A stretch of DNA of 64,000 bases from Mycolicibacterium cosmeticum (lineage in GTDB: Bacteria > Actinomycetota > Actinomycetes > Mycobacteriales > Mycobacteriaceae): positions 1 through 64,000 of the forward strand of contig JACPVS010000028.1 in the NCBI GenBank assembly GCA_016197365.1, given 5' to 3'. The position numbers and the translations under genes were made by a program. Shown piece after piece: positions 7,431 through 15,047 of this stretch. Position 1 is the stretch's first letter. Every line of letters starts with the position of its first letter. The notes under the pieces were generated by a model. The model was not told the origin of the DNA, did not search any database, and saw nothing but the letters and a program-made list of their open reading frames with translations.

Positions 7431-7883
7431 GTGGACCCCGATCAGGAGCGGGCTGTGGTCGAGATGTTGCTCGACACCACCGGCCGGCAGCGCAACACGG
7501 ACGCTCTGCGCGTGATCAGCGCCGAGATTCTCACGCGAGAGACACCGGCATCCGTCGAGCCGCCGACGCTGCTCGGCCGCGCGATCGACTTCATGGAGGG
7601 CAACGCACACCGCGACATCTCCCTGACGGACATCGCGGAGGTCGTCTACATCACCCCGCGCGCCCTGCAGTACATGTTCCGCAAGCGCCGCGATTGCACG
7701 CCGACCGAGTACCTGCGGCTGGTGCGGTTACGCCACGTGCACACCGAACTGGTGGCCGGCACCCGCGCCACGACGACCATCGGTGAGATCGCGAAGAGTT
7801 GGGGCTTCGCCCACCTGGGCCGCTTCGCCGTCTACTGCCGCGAGCGGTACGGGCGCAGTCCCCACGACACGCTGCGGGGTTAG
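7431..7883 (+). CDS. AraC-family regulator, C-terminal fragment
   Basis: 150 residues, against about 300 for typical mycobacterial relatives. Residues about 48-150 are a complete AraC double helix-turn-helix (DISLTDIAEVVYITPRALQYMF ... TTIGEIAKSWGFAHLGRFAVYYR-like, ending YGRSPHDTLRG). The usual N-terminal sensing domain is missing: only about 45 residues precede the DNA-binding domain, and the frame is closed by TGA at 7395. Start taken as GTG 7431 without a strong ribosome site. Probably a decayed or minimal regulator that could still bind DNA. Its last bases overlap the phoU stop by 4 bp. Confidence 0.7.
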   Translation: MDPDQERAVVEMLLDTTGRQRNTDALRVISAEILTRETPASVEPPTLLGRAIDFMEGNAHRDISLTDIAEVVYITPRALQYMFRKRRDCTPTEYLRLVRLRHVHTELVAGTRATTTIGEIAKSWGFAHLGRFAVYCRERYGRSPHDTLRG

Positions 7884-8527
7884 TGCTCGGGATTGACTCC
7901 GGTCGCCTGGAAGATCACCCGGCGCCCGATCGCCACGGCGTGATCGGCGAAGCGCTCGTAGAACCTGCCCAGCAGGGTGACGTCCACCGCGCTGGCGACA
8001 CCGTGGTCCCAGTGCTTGTCCATCAGGACCGTGAACAGGTGCTTGTGCAGGTGGTCCATCGCGTCGTCGTCACGGCTGATCTGGGCGGCCTTCTGGGGAT
8101 CGCCCGACAAGACGACCTCCTGGGCGCAGTTGCTGAGTTCGACTGCGATGCGGCCCATTTCGGCAAAATATCCGTCGACTTCCTCGGGCACGACGTGGCT
8201 GGGATGGCGCCGGCGCGCGATCTTGGCCACGTGTAGGGCCAGCCCACCCATCCGCTCGGAATCGGCCAGGTTCTGCAACGAGCCGACCACCAGCCGCAGA
8301 TCGCTCGCGACCGGTGACTGCAAGGCCAGCAGCACGAACGCGGCTTCTTCGGCCTGGACGCGCAGCTCGGCAAGGTGATCGTGATCGGTGATGACCTGCT
8401 CGGCGGTCGCCAGGTCGGCCTGGAGCAGGGCCTGGGTGGCACGTTCCATCGCCAGTCCGGCGAGTCCGCACATCTCGCTGAGCGTCCGGGTGAGCCCGTC
8501 GAGCTGCTCTTGGAAGGCGGTCCGCAT
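7880..8527 (-). CDS. phoU: PhoU-family phosphate signalling protein
   Basis: 215 residues of repeated three-helix PhoU bundles. Matches include the start MRTAFQEQLDGLTRTLSEMC, SPVASDLRLVVGSLQ with the D-R-R metal-binding region, and the second-repeat counterpart DVTLLGRFYERFADHAVAIGRR. PhoU proteins restrain phosphate uptake by modulating the Pst transporter and the SenX3-RegX3 pair. ATG 8527 chosen because homology begins there; the frame is open further upstream. No pst genes are adjacent. Mycobacteria often hold two copies (PhoY1/PhoY2); which one this is cannot be told. Confidence 0.93.
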   Translation of the reverse strand: MRTAFQEQLDGLTRTLSEMCGLAGLAMERATQALLQADLATAEQVITDHDHLAELRVQAEEAAFVLLALQSPVASDLRLVVGSLQNLADSERMGGLALHVAKIARRRHPSHVVPEEVDGYFAEMGRIAVELSNCAQEVVLSGDPQKAAQISRDDDAMDHLHKHLFTVLMDKHWDHGVASAVDVTLLGRFYERFADHAVAIGRRVIFQATGVNPEH

Positions 8528-8567
8528 TGACACACAGTAGATGCTGATGGGCGCGGGATGCGCATTT

Positions 8568-8579
8568 GGTGAATTCACC
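8568..8579. promoter_or_regulatory. Palindrome in the phoU upstream region
   Basis: GGTGAATTCACC is a perfect 12-bp palindrome 41 bp upstream of the phoU ATG. Its halves resemble RegX3 half-sites (GTTCACC) with one mismatch, but inverted rather than directly repeated. Confidence 0.4.
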
Positions 8580-8683
8580 GTTAATGTGACCTGACTGGGG
8601 GGTGAAACCAGTTGCCTCGCTCGGTAGGCAGCGACTAACAAGGAATGACCGCGAAGATATGGCCGGGGGGCCGAGGGGGAGCC

Positions 8684-8992
8684 GTGGCGTTATCGGATGT
8701 TCTCGCCCGAGTTTTGGGGTTTCTGCGAGCAGGTTATCCCGAAGGCGTTCCACCGGGTGACTACATCCCGTTGGTGGCGGTCTTGCGACGACGGCTTTCC
8801 GAGGACGAAGTACTTACGCTGGCAAATGAATTGATTTCCGAGGGAAGTAAGCCCGCGCATGGCACCGATGTCCGGGTGGCGATCACCAAGTTGACAGACG
8901 AAATGCCCTCGCATGAGGACGTGCAACGCGTCGAACACCGCCTGCTAGCCGCCGGCTGGCCCATTGATGATCCGCTGACATTCCCGAAATAG
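8684..8992 (+). CDS. DUF3349 family protein
   Basis: 102 residues from GTG 8684 (GAGGGGGA just upstream); an ATG at 8645 would add 13 residues. Matches the small mycobacterial DUF3349 family (e.g. Rv0543c): VLGFLRAGYPEGVPPGDYIPL, RRRLSEDEVLTLANEL, TDVRVAITKLTDEMPSHEDVQRVEHRLLAAGWP. All-helical, cytosolic, function unknown. Divergent from phoU. Confidence 0.85.
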   Translation: MALSDVLARVLGFLRAGYPEGVPPGDYIPLVAVLRRRLSEDEVLTLANELISEGSKPAHGTDVRVAITKLTDEMPSHEDVQRVEHRLLAAGWPIDDPLTFPK

Positions 8993-9002
8993 GTTGGGGC
9001 AC

Positions 9003-9284
9003 ATGGTCATAGACAGCAGGCCTGACCACGTCGCCGACGCCGTGGTGCTGCGGATCGTGCAGCCCGCCGAACGTGCCCAGGCCGAATTGTTCGCCGACGT
9101 GCTACGCAACGAGATCGCCACCATGACGGTCAAAATCGCCAAGGCCGAGGCAGATTGGCGGCGCCGCTGCCAGGGTAAGGGTTATGTGGACCCACCGTGC
9201 CGCATCGCCGTGGTGCTGCAGCGCATCGAAGAGGCGACCCACATGCTCGAGGCAATCGATCAACGCTTCCTCCGAGCCCGGTGA
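9003..9284 (+). CDS. Small helical hypothetical protein
   Basis: 93 residues, ATG 9003 with a GGTTGGGG ribosome site. Charged, apparently helical throughout (AERAQAELFADVLRNEIATM... RIEEATHMLEAIDQRF), two Cys (RRRCQGKGYVDPPC). No signal or membrane segment. Follows the DUF3349 gene by 10 bp and is probably co-transcribed with it. Family not recognised. Confidence 0.65.
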   Translation: MVIDSRPDHVADAVVLRIVQPAERAQAELFADVLRNEIATMTVKIAKAEADWRRRCQGKGYVDPPCRIAVVLQRIEEATHMLEAIDQRFLRAR

Positions 9285-9322
9285 GGGAATAGGCGCGGAC
9301 CGCTGCGACGTTGCCCGCCAGT

Positions 9323-9745
9323 ATGAGCAGACCATTCGGAGAATCAGAACGCGAAGATTTCCTGGCAGCCAAGCACGTCGGGGTGCTGTCCGTGGCGGCG
9401 GGCGACGGCCGCCCGCCCGCGAGCGTCCCGATCTGGTACGACTACACCTCGGACGGACTCATCCGGATCAACACGGGGGCCGCCTCGCGCAAGGCGCGGC
9501 TCATCGAGCGTGCAGGTGCGGTGACGCTCGTGGTGCAGCATGAAGAGCCGCCGTATCAGTACGTCGTCGTCGAAGGCAGCGTCGTGGAGACCGTCGCGCC
9601 TGCGCCGCGCGACGTCCGAGAGGCGATCGCCATCCGCTACCTCGGTGAGGAAGGTGGACGCGCGTTCGTGGAGAGCATGAAGGATGCGGAGAGCGTGCTG
9701 TTCATGGTCCGTCCCGACAGATGGTTGACCGCGGACTACTCCTGA
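9323..9745 (+). CDS. Pyridoxamine 5'-phosphate oxidase-family flavoprotein
   Basis: 140 residues with the split-barrel FMN/F420 fold. VGVLSVAAGDGRPPASVPIWYDY and INTGAASRKARLIERAGAVTLVV are the conserved beta-strand blocks, and YQYVVVEGSVVE follows. Mycobacteria hold many such proteins using FMN, F420 or heme-related substrates; the substrate here cannot be predicted. ATG 9323 chosen over a TTG four codons upstream. Confidence 0.85.
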   Translation: MSRPFGESEREDFLAAKHVGVLSVAAGDGRPPASVPIWYDYTSDGLIRINTGAASRKARLIERAGAVTLVVQHEEPPYQYVVVEGSVVETVAPAPRDVREAIAIRYLGEEGGRAFVESMKDAESVLFMVRPDRWLTADYS

Positions 9746-9881
9746 AGCCCGACTCAGAGCGGTCCCCCCGGCAGCGGTCTGTACCGGGGGAACCTGGCGC
9801 CGAGACCACCCGGGTTGGTACCCACACGCCTGTCGCTACTAGTCCCCGCCGGGTAGCTGGTTGAAACCTGTAGTGCCGGAA

Positions 9882-10853
9882 TCAGGGTTCGAGTACCAAT
9901 TTGCCCGTCATCCGCCCGGTTCGGCTGAGCCGGTGGGCTTCTTCGGCGTCGGTGAGCGGCAGGGTCTGCGCGATGGTGACCCGCAGACTGCCGTCGGCGA
10001 GTGCGGCGACCAACGGCTGCAGCCGGGCGCCGGTGGGTCTGCCGAGAATGCCCTTGGACTTTCGCGGTGCCATCAGTCGCTGGAGCGCGGCGTCGGCGTC
10101 GTCGCCCGCGACCATGATGTGCCGCCCGCCCCGAGCCAGCAGGGCTCGGCACCGGCGGCCGGAGTAGCCCCCGGCGCAGTCGACGATCACGGTGAACGGC
10201 CCGTGGGCCCGTGCCTGGGTCAGTGCGTCGCCGCGGGTGTAGTCGACCACCACGTCAGCGCCCAGGTCCTGCACCCGGGCGATATTGCTCGTCGAGCAGA
10301 CGCCGGCGACGAAAGCGCCCTCGCGGCTCGCGATCTGCACCACCAGCTGGCCGACGCCACCGGAGGCGCCGAGCACCAACACCCGGCGTTCGGCCGAGGG
10401 CACCCGCCGGATCCGGCCCAGATCCACCACCGCCATCCACGCGGTGACGCCGGGAATCGGCAGCGCGCCGGCCACCGCGATGTCCACGGAATCGGGCAGC
10501 CGGCAGATCTGGTCCTGGCGTACCAAGACGGTGTCGGCGTACGAGCCGTGCTGTCGGCGGGCGAAGTTGGTGCCACCGACCACCCGATCACCGACCGCGA
10601 CGCGGCGCACCCCGGGGCCGACGGCGTCGACAACCCCGGCGAAATCGACGCCCACGATCACCGGCGGCCGCGGCCCCAGTAGGCGCGCCGCCCACCGCAG
10701 CGGGCCGTGGCTGCGCATCTTCCAGTCCACCGGGTTCACTCCGATGGCCTGCACGCACACCCGGACTTCGTGCTTACGCGGTTGCGGGGTGGGCAGTTCG
10801 AGCAGTATCAGGGGCGCGCCTGCCGCCCAGGTCCGCTGGGCCATGGCCTTCAT
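9882..10853 (-). CDS. Zinc-free MDR oxidoreductase (quinone reductase-like)
   Basis: 323-residue medium-chain dehydrogenase/reductase. GroES-like N-terminus (VCVQAIGVNPVDWKMR, GVDFAGVVDAVG, VGDRVVGG) and a Rossmann domain with VLVLGASGGVGQLVVQ (about 158-173) binding NADPH. The structural and catalytic zinc cysteines of alcohol dehydrogenases are absent, placing it with quinone oxidoreductases. C-terminal GRMTGKLVLEP is typical. Probably single-gene transcription from its own leaderless promoter. Confidence 0.88.
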   Translation of the reverse strand: MKAMAQRTWAAGAPLILLELPTPQPRKHEVRVCVQAIGVNPVDWKMRSHGPLRWAARLLGPRPPVIVGVDFAGVVDAVGPGVRRVAVGDRVVGGTNFARRQHGSYADTVLVRQDQICRLPDSVDIAVAGALPIPGVTAWMAVVDLGRIRRVPSAERRVLVLGASGGVGQLVVQIASREGAFVAGVCSTSNIARVQDLGADVVVDYTRGDALTQARAHGPFTVIVDCAGGYSGRRCRALLARGGRHIMVAGDDADAALQRLMAPRKSKGILGRPTGARLQPLVAALADGSLRVTIAQTLPLTDAEEAHRLSRTGRMTGKLVLEP

Positions 10854-10859
10854 CGCCTC

Positions 10860-10865
10860 ATCCTA
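10860..10865 (-). promoter_or_regulatory. -10 element for leaderless MDR oxidoreductase
   Basis: On the minus strand TAGGAT ends exactly 7 nt before the ATG at 10853, predicting a leaderless transcript. Confidence 0.5.
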
Positions 10866-10913
10866 GGAGCGGATGCCTATGCTGACGGCGAGAATGAGTC
10901 GCTCGCAGACCAA

Positions 10914-11192
10914 TTGGCGGGCGGTACCATTCCTCTGGACGGACTGATTGCCGCACTGGCGACGTTCTCCGGGGATATCGACGCGCAGCTCGACGAACTG
11001 GAACAGCGCGTCGACGGACTGCACGTCCAGTGGAGTGGTGACGCCGCAGGCGCTCACGCCAAGGCTCATGCCGAATGGGAGCAGGGCGCCCTCCTGATGG
11101 CCGAAGATGTTCGGCGGCTACACCAGGCATCGACAAACGCCCACAGTGCATTTCGCAGCATCACCGAGGCCAACCGGGCATTGTTCTCGTGA
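10914..11192 (+). CDS. WXG100 (ESAT-6-like) type VII secretion substrate
   Basis: About 92 residues from a TTG at 10914; no ATG or GTG exists in this frame nearby, so the start is uncertain. Helix-turn-helix WXG100 pattern: LIAALATFSGDIDAQLDELEQRVDGL, the WSG turn (HVQWSGDAAGAHAKAHAEW), then a second helix MAEDVRRLHQASTNAHSAFRSITEAN. Such proteins form heterodimers exported by ESX systems. Its partner is presumably the overlapping next gene. No ESX machinery gene is nearby. Confidence 0.75.
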   Translation: MAGGTIPLDGLIAALATFSGDIDAQLDELEQRVDGLHVQWSGDAAGAHAKAHAEWEQGALLMAEDVRRLHQASTNAHSAFRSITEANRALFS

Positions 11193-11350
11193 GCGACGAA
11201 ACCCTGCAGGTCAGTGCTCCGGAGCTGAGTTCGGCTGCCCGGGATGCTGATTCGGCAGCGGACCGACTGCTGGAGCGCTACCAGTCCATGTCCACCGAGG
11301 TGGCACAGGTCATGGAAGGTCGCTGGACGGGCGCCGCGGCGCAGGCCTAG
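11189..11350 (+). pseudogene. Truncated WXG100 partner
   Basis: GTG 11189 overlaps the previous stop (GTGA), a normal layout for esx pairs. The 53-residue product covers only the first helix and the WTG turn (VSAPELSSAARDADSAADRLL ... MEGRWTGAAAQA) and stops at TAG, where family members continue for about 45 residues. No frame downstream restores a second helix. It therefore appears to be a 3'-deleted WXG100 gene; a functional half-protein is possible but unlikely. Confidence 0.7.
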
Positions 11351-11421
11351 CCTGAGCACGGATTTGCGGCGCCGGGGTAGGGCGTCGCCTAAGGTTCGAA
11401 AGACGATCGAGGGGAGGCTCC

Positions 11422-12213
11422 GTGGCGGCGTCGTTGGTCGAGCACATCCCGGCTGGAATCCTGCTGTTCACCCTGATCGTGGTCATCTCCGGCGGCGCAG
11501 TGCTGATCCTGAGGGTGATGCGTCATCGTTTCCCGGCGCTCACCCTCGACGAACACAATGACGTCACCCGCTTCACCTATGGCGTGATCGGCTTCGTCTA
11601 CGCCTTCTTCATCGGTTTCGTCGTCTCGTCGATGTGGGGTCAGATCAACACCGCGGACGGCAACGTCCGGGCCGAGGGTGCGGCTGCAGTGCAGATGGCC
11701 ACGGACGCGACGGTGTTCGCCCCGGCCGACCGGGATCGGGTGCGGGCCGCCCTGCTGGCCTACGAGAACGCCGCGATCGCCGAATGGAGCGACGGCGGTA
11801 ACCAGCGGTCGCCGGCCGCCGACCGGGCGCTGACCGAGCTGCGCACCGCCTACACCCAGATCCAGACGACGAACGACGCCCAGAAGACCTTTCTCTCAAC
11901 ATCGTTCGCCAACCTGGACAAGATCGCCCAAGCGCGGACCGTGCGTATCCTGCAGGCCCGCAACGACGACGGTCCGCCCTGGCCGATCTGGGCGGTGGTG
12001 TTCATCACCAGCGCCATGGTGCTGGGCACCGCGATCATCTACGGCGTCGAGCGCCCGGCGATGCACTACCCGATGGTGATCATCGTCGGCGTGCTGGTGG
12101 CCACGAATCTGTTCCTGGTGCTGGAACTGGCGCACCCGTTCCTCGGTGACATCGCGACCAGCCCGGACCCGTTGCGCGAAGCGGTTCGGGTGCTGACCAC
12201 ACCGGTGTCCTGA
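11422..12213 (+). CDS. DUF4239 (bestrophin-like) membrane protein
   Basis: 263 residues, GTG start after GGGGAGG. Two N-terminal membrane helices (AGILLFTLIVVISGGAVLIL and GVIGFVYAFFIGFVVSSMWG), a large soluble helical domain (about 75-185) with acidic and charged residues, and two C-terminal helices (WAVVFITSAMVLGTAIIYGV, MVIIVGVLVATNLFLVLELAHPF). This topology and the LVLELAHPF-type ending are those of DUF4239 proteins, suggested to be bestrophin-related ion channels. Function unproven. Confidence 0.8.
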   Translation: MAASLVEHIPAGILLFTLIVVISGGAVLILRVMRHRFPALTLDEHNDVTRFTYGVIGFVYAFFIGFVVSSMWGQINTADGNVRAEGAAAVQMATDATVFAPADRDRVRAALLAYENAAIAEWSDGGNQRSPAADRALTELRTAYTQIQTTNDAQKTFLSTSFANLDKIAQARTVRILQARNDDGPPWPIWAVVFITSAMVLGTAIIYGVERPAMHYPMVIIVGVLVATNLFLVLELAHPFLGDIATSPDPLREAVRVLTTPVS

Positions 12214-12346
12214 CCGCATCAGATCTGCTGCGTCGCAACATCTGTGCGGATATCGCACGGAACCTGACTCATGTCTCGGCTGCCGGTCACACCCGATCGG
12301 CCCCCATGGGTTCACGTACAGCGGGCCGCGAACTCGGCCTGCTCGC

Positions 12347-12937
12347 CTAACCGTCGCGGTTCGCCAGGTAGTCGCGCACGTCGTCGTCGAGCCGGACGCC
12401 GAACGAACGCAACATCCAGCCCAGCGTCTCGTACGCGCCGACGGTGAAGATGACGTCCAGGATCTGCTGGGTGCTCAGCTGTGCGGTCAGCGCCGCCCAT
12501 GTCGCGTCACCGATCACGCCGTCGGAGACCAGCTCGTCGGCGGTGCGCAGCAGCGCCGCGTCGGCTTCCGACCAGTCCGAGTGATCCGGACCCCACGCAA
12601 TCGCGGTGACCTCGTTGCGGGAGATCCCGACATCACCGGCGATCACCACATGCTGGGCCCACTCGTATTCGGACTGGCGCAGCACCGCCGTGCGCAGGAT
12701 GAGCAGCTCGCGCTGACGCGGGGTCAGCGAGGTGGCCGACAGCAGATGACCGTTGAAGGTGAAGAACGCCCGCGCCAGTTCCGGGTGGTACGCCAGCGCG
12801 CCGAGCACGTTGAGCCCCTTGGGCCTGCCCTCGGTGGCGATCGGCTCGTGGCGGCGCACCGGCGGGTTCATCGCCGCCAGGGCCTCGCGCATCGTCGGCG
12901 GCCACTGCTTCGGGGGCAGCGGGTCAACACGGGTCAT
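12347..12937 (-). CDS. Carboxymuconolactone decarboxylase-family protein (AhpD-like)
   Basis: 196 residues, all helical. Central CMD core LTPRQRELLILRTAVLRQSEYEWAQHV (about 72-98) with Glu-His (EYEWAQHV) in place of an AhpD CxxC pair, so not a thiol peroxidase. Last gene of a four-gene leftward unit; its ATG overlaps the preceding stop by 4 bp. Likely lactone decarboxylase or hydrolase-like chemistry in the catabolic operon; substrate unknown. Confidence 0.85.
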   Translation of the reverse strand: MTRVDPLPPKQWPPTMREALAAMNPPVRRHEPIATEGRPKGLNVLGALAYHPELARAFFTFNGHLLSATSLTPRQRELLILRTAVLRQSEYEWAQHVVIAGDVGISRNEVTAIAWGPDHSDWSEADAALLRTADELVSDGVIGDATWAALTAQLSTQQILDVIFTVGAYETLGWMLRSFGVRLDDDVRDYLANRDG

Positions 12938-13845
12938 TGCGGCCGGTCCTCTCCTGGCTGACGGCCGTCCACGATGACGCCGGCGGCGTCTTCGATCGGC
13001 CGGATGATGGTGGTGAAATCCGATTCGGCGCCCTGATCGATCAGGGCTGCCTCCCAAGATTGCCCCACGGCCTCCGACACCGGCAGGGCGAGGCCCAGTT
13101 CGGCCGCTTCCTGCAGGCACAGGCGCAGGTCCTTGACCATCAGCCCGGTCGCGAACCCGAAGTCGAAGGTACGAGGCAGGATCGCGCGCGGGAATTTGTC
13201 GCGGCTGGCGTGGGTGGCGCCGGAGCCGGCGTTGAACACCTCGATCATCACCGATGGATCCAGGCCCGCTTTGACGCCCATCACCACCGCTTCCGCTGTC
13301 GCGGCCAGCGTGGTGGCGGCCAACAGATTGTTGGCCAGCTTCATCGTCTGCGCCGCACCGGGTTTCGCGCCGATGAAGATCGGCCGCCCGAGCAGTTCCA
13401 GCAATGGGAGCAGAGCATCGAAGTCGGGTCGGGCCCCCGACACCATCAACGCCAGCGTCCCGTTCTGGGCGCCGCGGACCCCGCCGCTGACGGGGCAGTC
13501 CAGGGCTGCGATACCTCGGTGGGCCAGCACACCGTGGATGTGCGCGGCCTGTCCGGCGCCCACCGTGGACAGGTCGACGAACCGCCGGACCGCGGACCCG
13601 TGCACGATTCCCTCTGGTCCGGTCGCCACCGTCAGCGACGCCTGCACCGACGGCAGACTCGCCAACACCGTCTCGGCCCGGTCGGCGACGTCGCGGGGCG
13701 ATGAGGCCGGCGTGGCCCCAAGCGCCGCGGCTTCGTCGAGCACCTCGGCCCGGGTGTCGCACACGGTGACGTCGTGGCCGGCGTCGATGAGCCGGCGGGC
13801 CATCGGGAAGCCCATGTTCCCGAGCCCGACGAAGCCGACCGTCAC
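12934..13845 (-). CDS. 3-hydroxyisobutyrate dehydrogenase-family oxidoreductase
   Basis: 303-residue beta-hydroxyacid dehydrogenase. N-terminal Rossmann signature VGFVGLGNMGFPMARRL (3-19), substrate motif DCPVSGGVRGAQNGTL, catalytic lysine in GAAQTMKLANNL, and C-terminal MVKDLRLCLQEA. The family oxidises 3-hydroxyisobutyrate, tartronate semialdehyde or related beta-hydroxyacids with NAD(P). Overlaps both neighbours by 4 bp, so translation is coupled with the two CMD proteins, pointing to one pathway. Confidence 0.9.
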   Translation of the reverse strand: MTVGFVGLGNMGFPMARRLIDAGHDVTVCDTRAEVLDEAAALGATPASSPRDVADRAETVLASLPSVQASLTVATGPEGIVHGSAVRRFVDLSTVGAGQAAHIHGVLAHRGIAALDCPVSGGVRGAQNGTLALMVSGARPDFDALLPLLELLGRPIFIGAKPGAAQTMKLANNLLAATTLAATAEAVVMGVKAGLDPSVMIEVFNAGSGATHASRDKFPRAILPRTFDFGFATGLMVKDLRLCLQEAAELGLALPVSEAVGQSWEAALIDQGAESDFTTIIRPIEDAAGVIVDGRQPGEDRPQ

Positions 13846-14222
13846 GCGCCGTCGAGTTCGGCGAAGACCTCACGGGCGATGCGGAAGCTGTCCACCGCGG
13901 CGGGCGCACCCGCATAGACGGCGACCTGTAGGAAGACCTCGCGGATCTCCTCGCGCGTCACGCCGTTGTTCAGGGCGCCACGAAGGTGGGTGCGCAGTTC
14001 CTGCGGCCGGTTGAGGATGGCGATCATCGCCAGGTTGAGCATGCTGCGGGTCTTGAGTTCCAGACCCTCGCGGCCCCAGACGGCGCCCCAGCAGTACTCG
14101 GTGAGCAGATCCTGCAGCGGAGCACTGAACTCGTCGGCGTTGCGCATGGCCGCGGCGACGTACTCCTCGCCGAGCACGGCGGTGCGGACCTGCCGTCCGC
14201 GGTCGTAGGTCTGCTGATCCAC
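13842..14222 (-). CDS. 4-carboxymuconolactone decarboxylase-like protein (PcaC-type)
   Basis: 126 residues, the length of PcaC. Matches PcaC along its length: YDRGRQVRTAVLGEEYVAAAM, YCWGAVWGREGLELKTRSMLNLAMIAIL, LRTHLRGALNNGVTREEIREVFLQVAVYAG. In the beta-ketoadipate pathway PcaC decarboxylates gamma-carboxymuconolactone, but no other pca genes are here, so a different lactone or beta-keto acid is likely. First structural gene after the TetR regulator. Confidence 0.87.
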   Translation of the reverse strand: MDQQTYDRGRQVRTAVLGEEYVAAAMRNADEFSAPLQDLLTEYCWGAVWGREGLELKTRSMLNLAMIAILNRPQELRTHLRGALNNGVTREEIREVFLQVAVYAGAPAAVDSFRIAREVFAELDGA

Positions 14223-14259
14223 GTGAGCCCTCTTTCACATCGGCAAGGGCCCGGCGCGG

Positions 14260-14907
14260 TCAGGTGGCGGCAGGCTCCTGCAGTTTCCACAAGTTGTTGG
14301 CCAACAACCTCTGCAACTTATCGACCACGGCGGTCACCTCGGCGTCGGTACCCACGAAACCGGCGTAGAAGCCCATGCCGAACATCAGCACCAGCAGCAT
14401 CTCCACGAGGGTGTCCGGGTCGGTGCCGGGATCGAGCTGTCCCTGGGCCACGGCTTCGGTGACCGCGGTGCCGACGAACGCGCGCACGTCGTCACGCGGG
14501 GCGTACGCGTCCTGGCTCAGCTCGGGGTGGCGGTGGGATTCCAGCATCGAGGTCACCAGGAACGCCGCGGCCGAGTCGTACTCCCGGTGCGCCAGCAGCA
14601 TCCCGCTGAGGAACGCCGACAGCTTGTCCACCAGCGTGGTCTGGCCGGCAGCTGCAGTCACGCCCGAGGTGATCAGCGCGGTGTTCGTCGCCGTCAGCAC
14701 CTCGTGATACAGGGCCCGCTTGTTGGGGAAGTAGTGGTTGATCGCGGGCCGGGTCAGATCGGCACGCTCGGCGATCGCCTGGAAAGTGGCCGCATCGTAG
14801 CCAAGTTCGCTGAAAACCTGTCGAGCCGCGCGGATGATTCGCTCACGAGTCTCCGAGCCGTTAGCTGCCCGGGGGCGACCGCGAGTGCGGCGCAGCGCTT
14901 GAGTCAT
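14260..14907 (-). CDS. TetR-family repressor of the CMD operon
   Basis: 215 residues. N-terminal helix-turn-helix RERIIRAARQVFSELGYDAATFQAIAERADLTRPAINHYFPNKRALY-type sequence (about 22-65, quoted in part) is standard TetR. The ligand domain carries a hydrophobic helix LVEMLLVLMFGMGFYAGF. ATG at 14907 chosen because six further codons upstream lack homology. Lies 37 bp ahead of the PcaC-like gene on the same strand, so it probably autoregulates the four-gene unit. Confidence 0.88.
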   Translation of the reverse strand: MTQALRRTRGRPRAANGSETRERIIRAARQVFSELGYDAATFQAIAERADLTRPAINHYFPNKRALYHEVLTATNTALITSGVTAAAGQTTLVDKLSAFLSGMLLAHREYDSAAAFLVTSMLESHRHPELSQDAYAPRDDVRAFVGTAVTEAVAQGQLDPGTDPDTLVEMLLVLMFGMGFYAGFVGTDAEVTAVVDKLQRLLANNLWKLQEPAAT

Positions 14908-15035
14908 ACGCGGAGTTTGCCACACTTATCTGACCGTTGCGTAGAAATGCTGCTCATGACTGCTCGTACAGTCGCCGCACAGCAAAGTTTCGTCAGCGTC
15001 GCGGCGCCACCATGGACCAGGCCCGCCGGAAGCCG

Positions 15036-15041
15036 TAGCCT
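15036..15041 (+). promoter_or_regulatory. -10 element for leaderless pat
   Basis: TAGCCT ends exactly 7 nt before the GTG at 15048, predicting a leaderless pat mRNA; no Shine-Dalgarno is visible. Confidence 0.5.
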
Positions 15042-15047
15042 CGTGAC

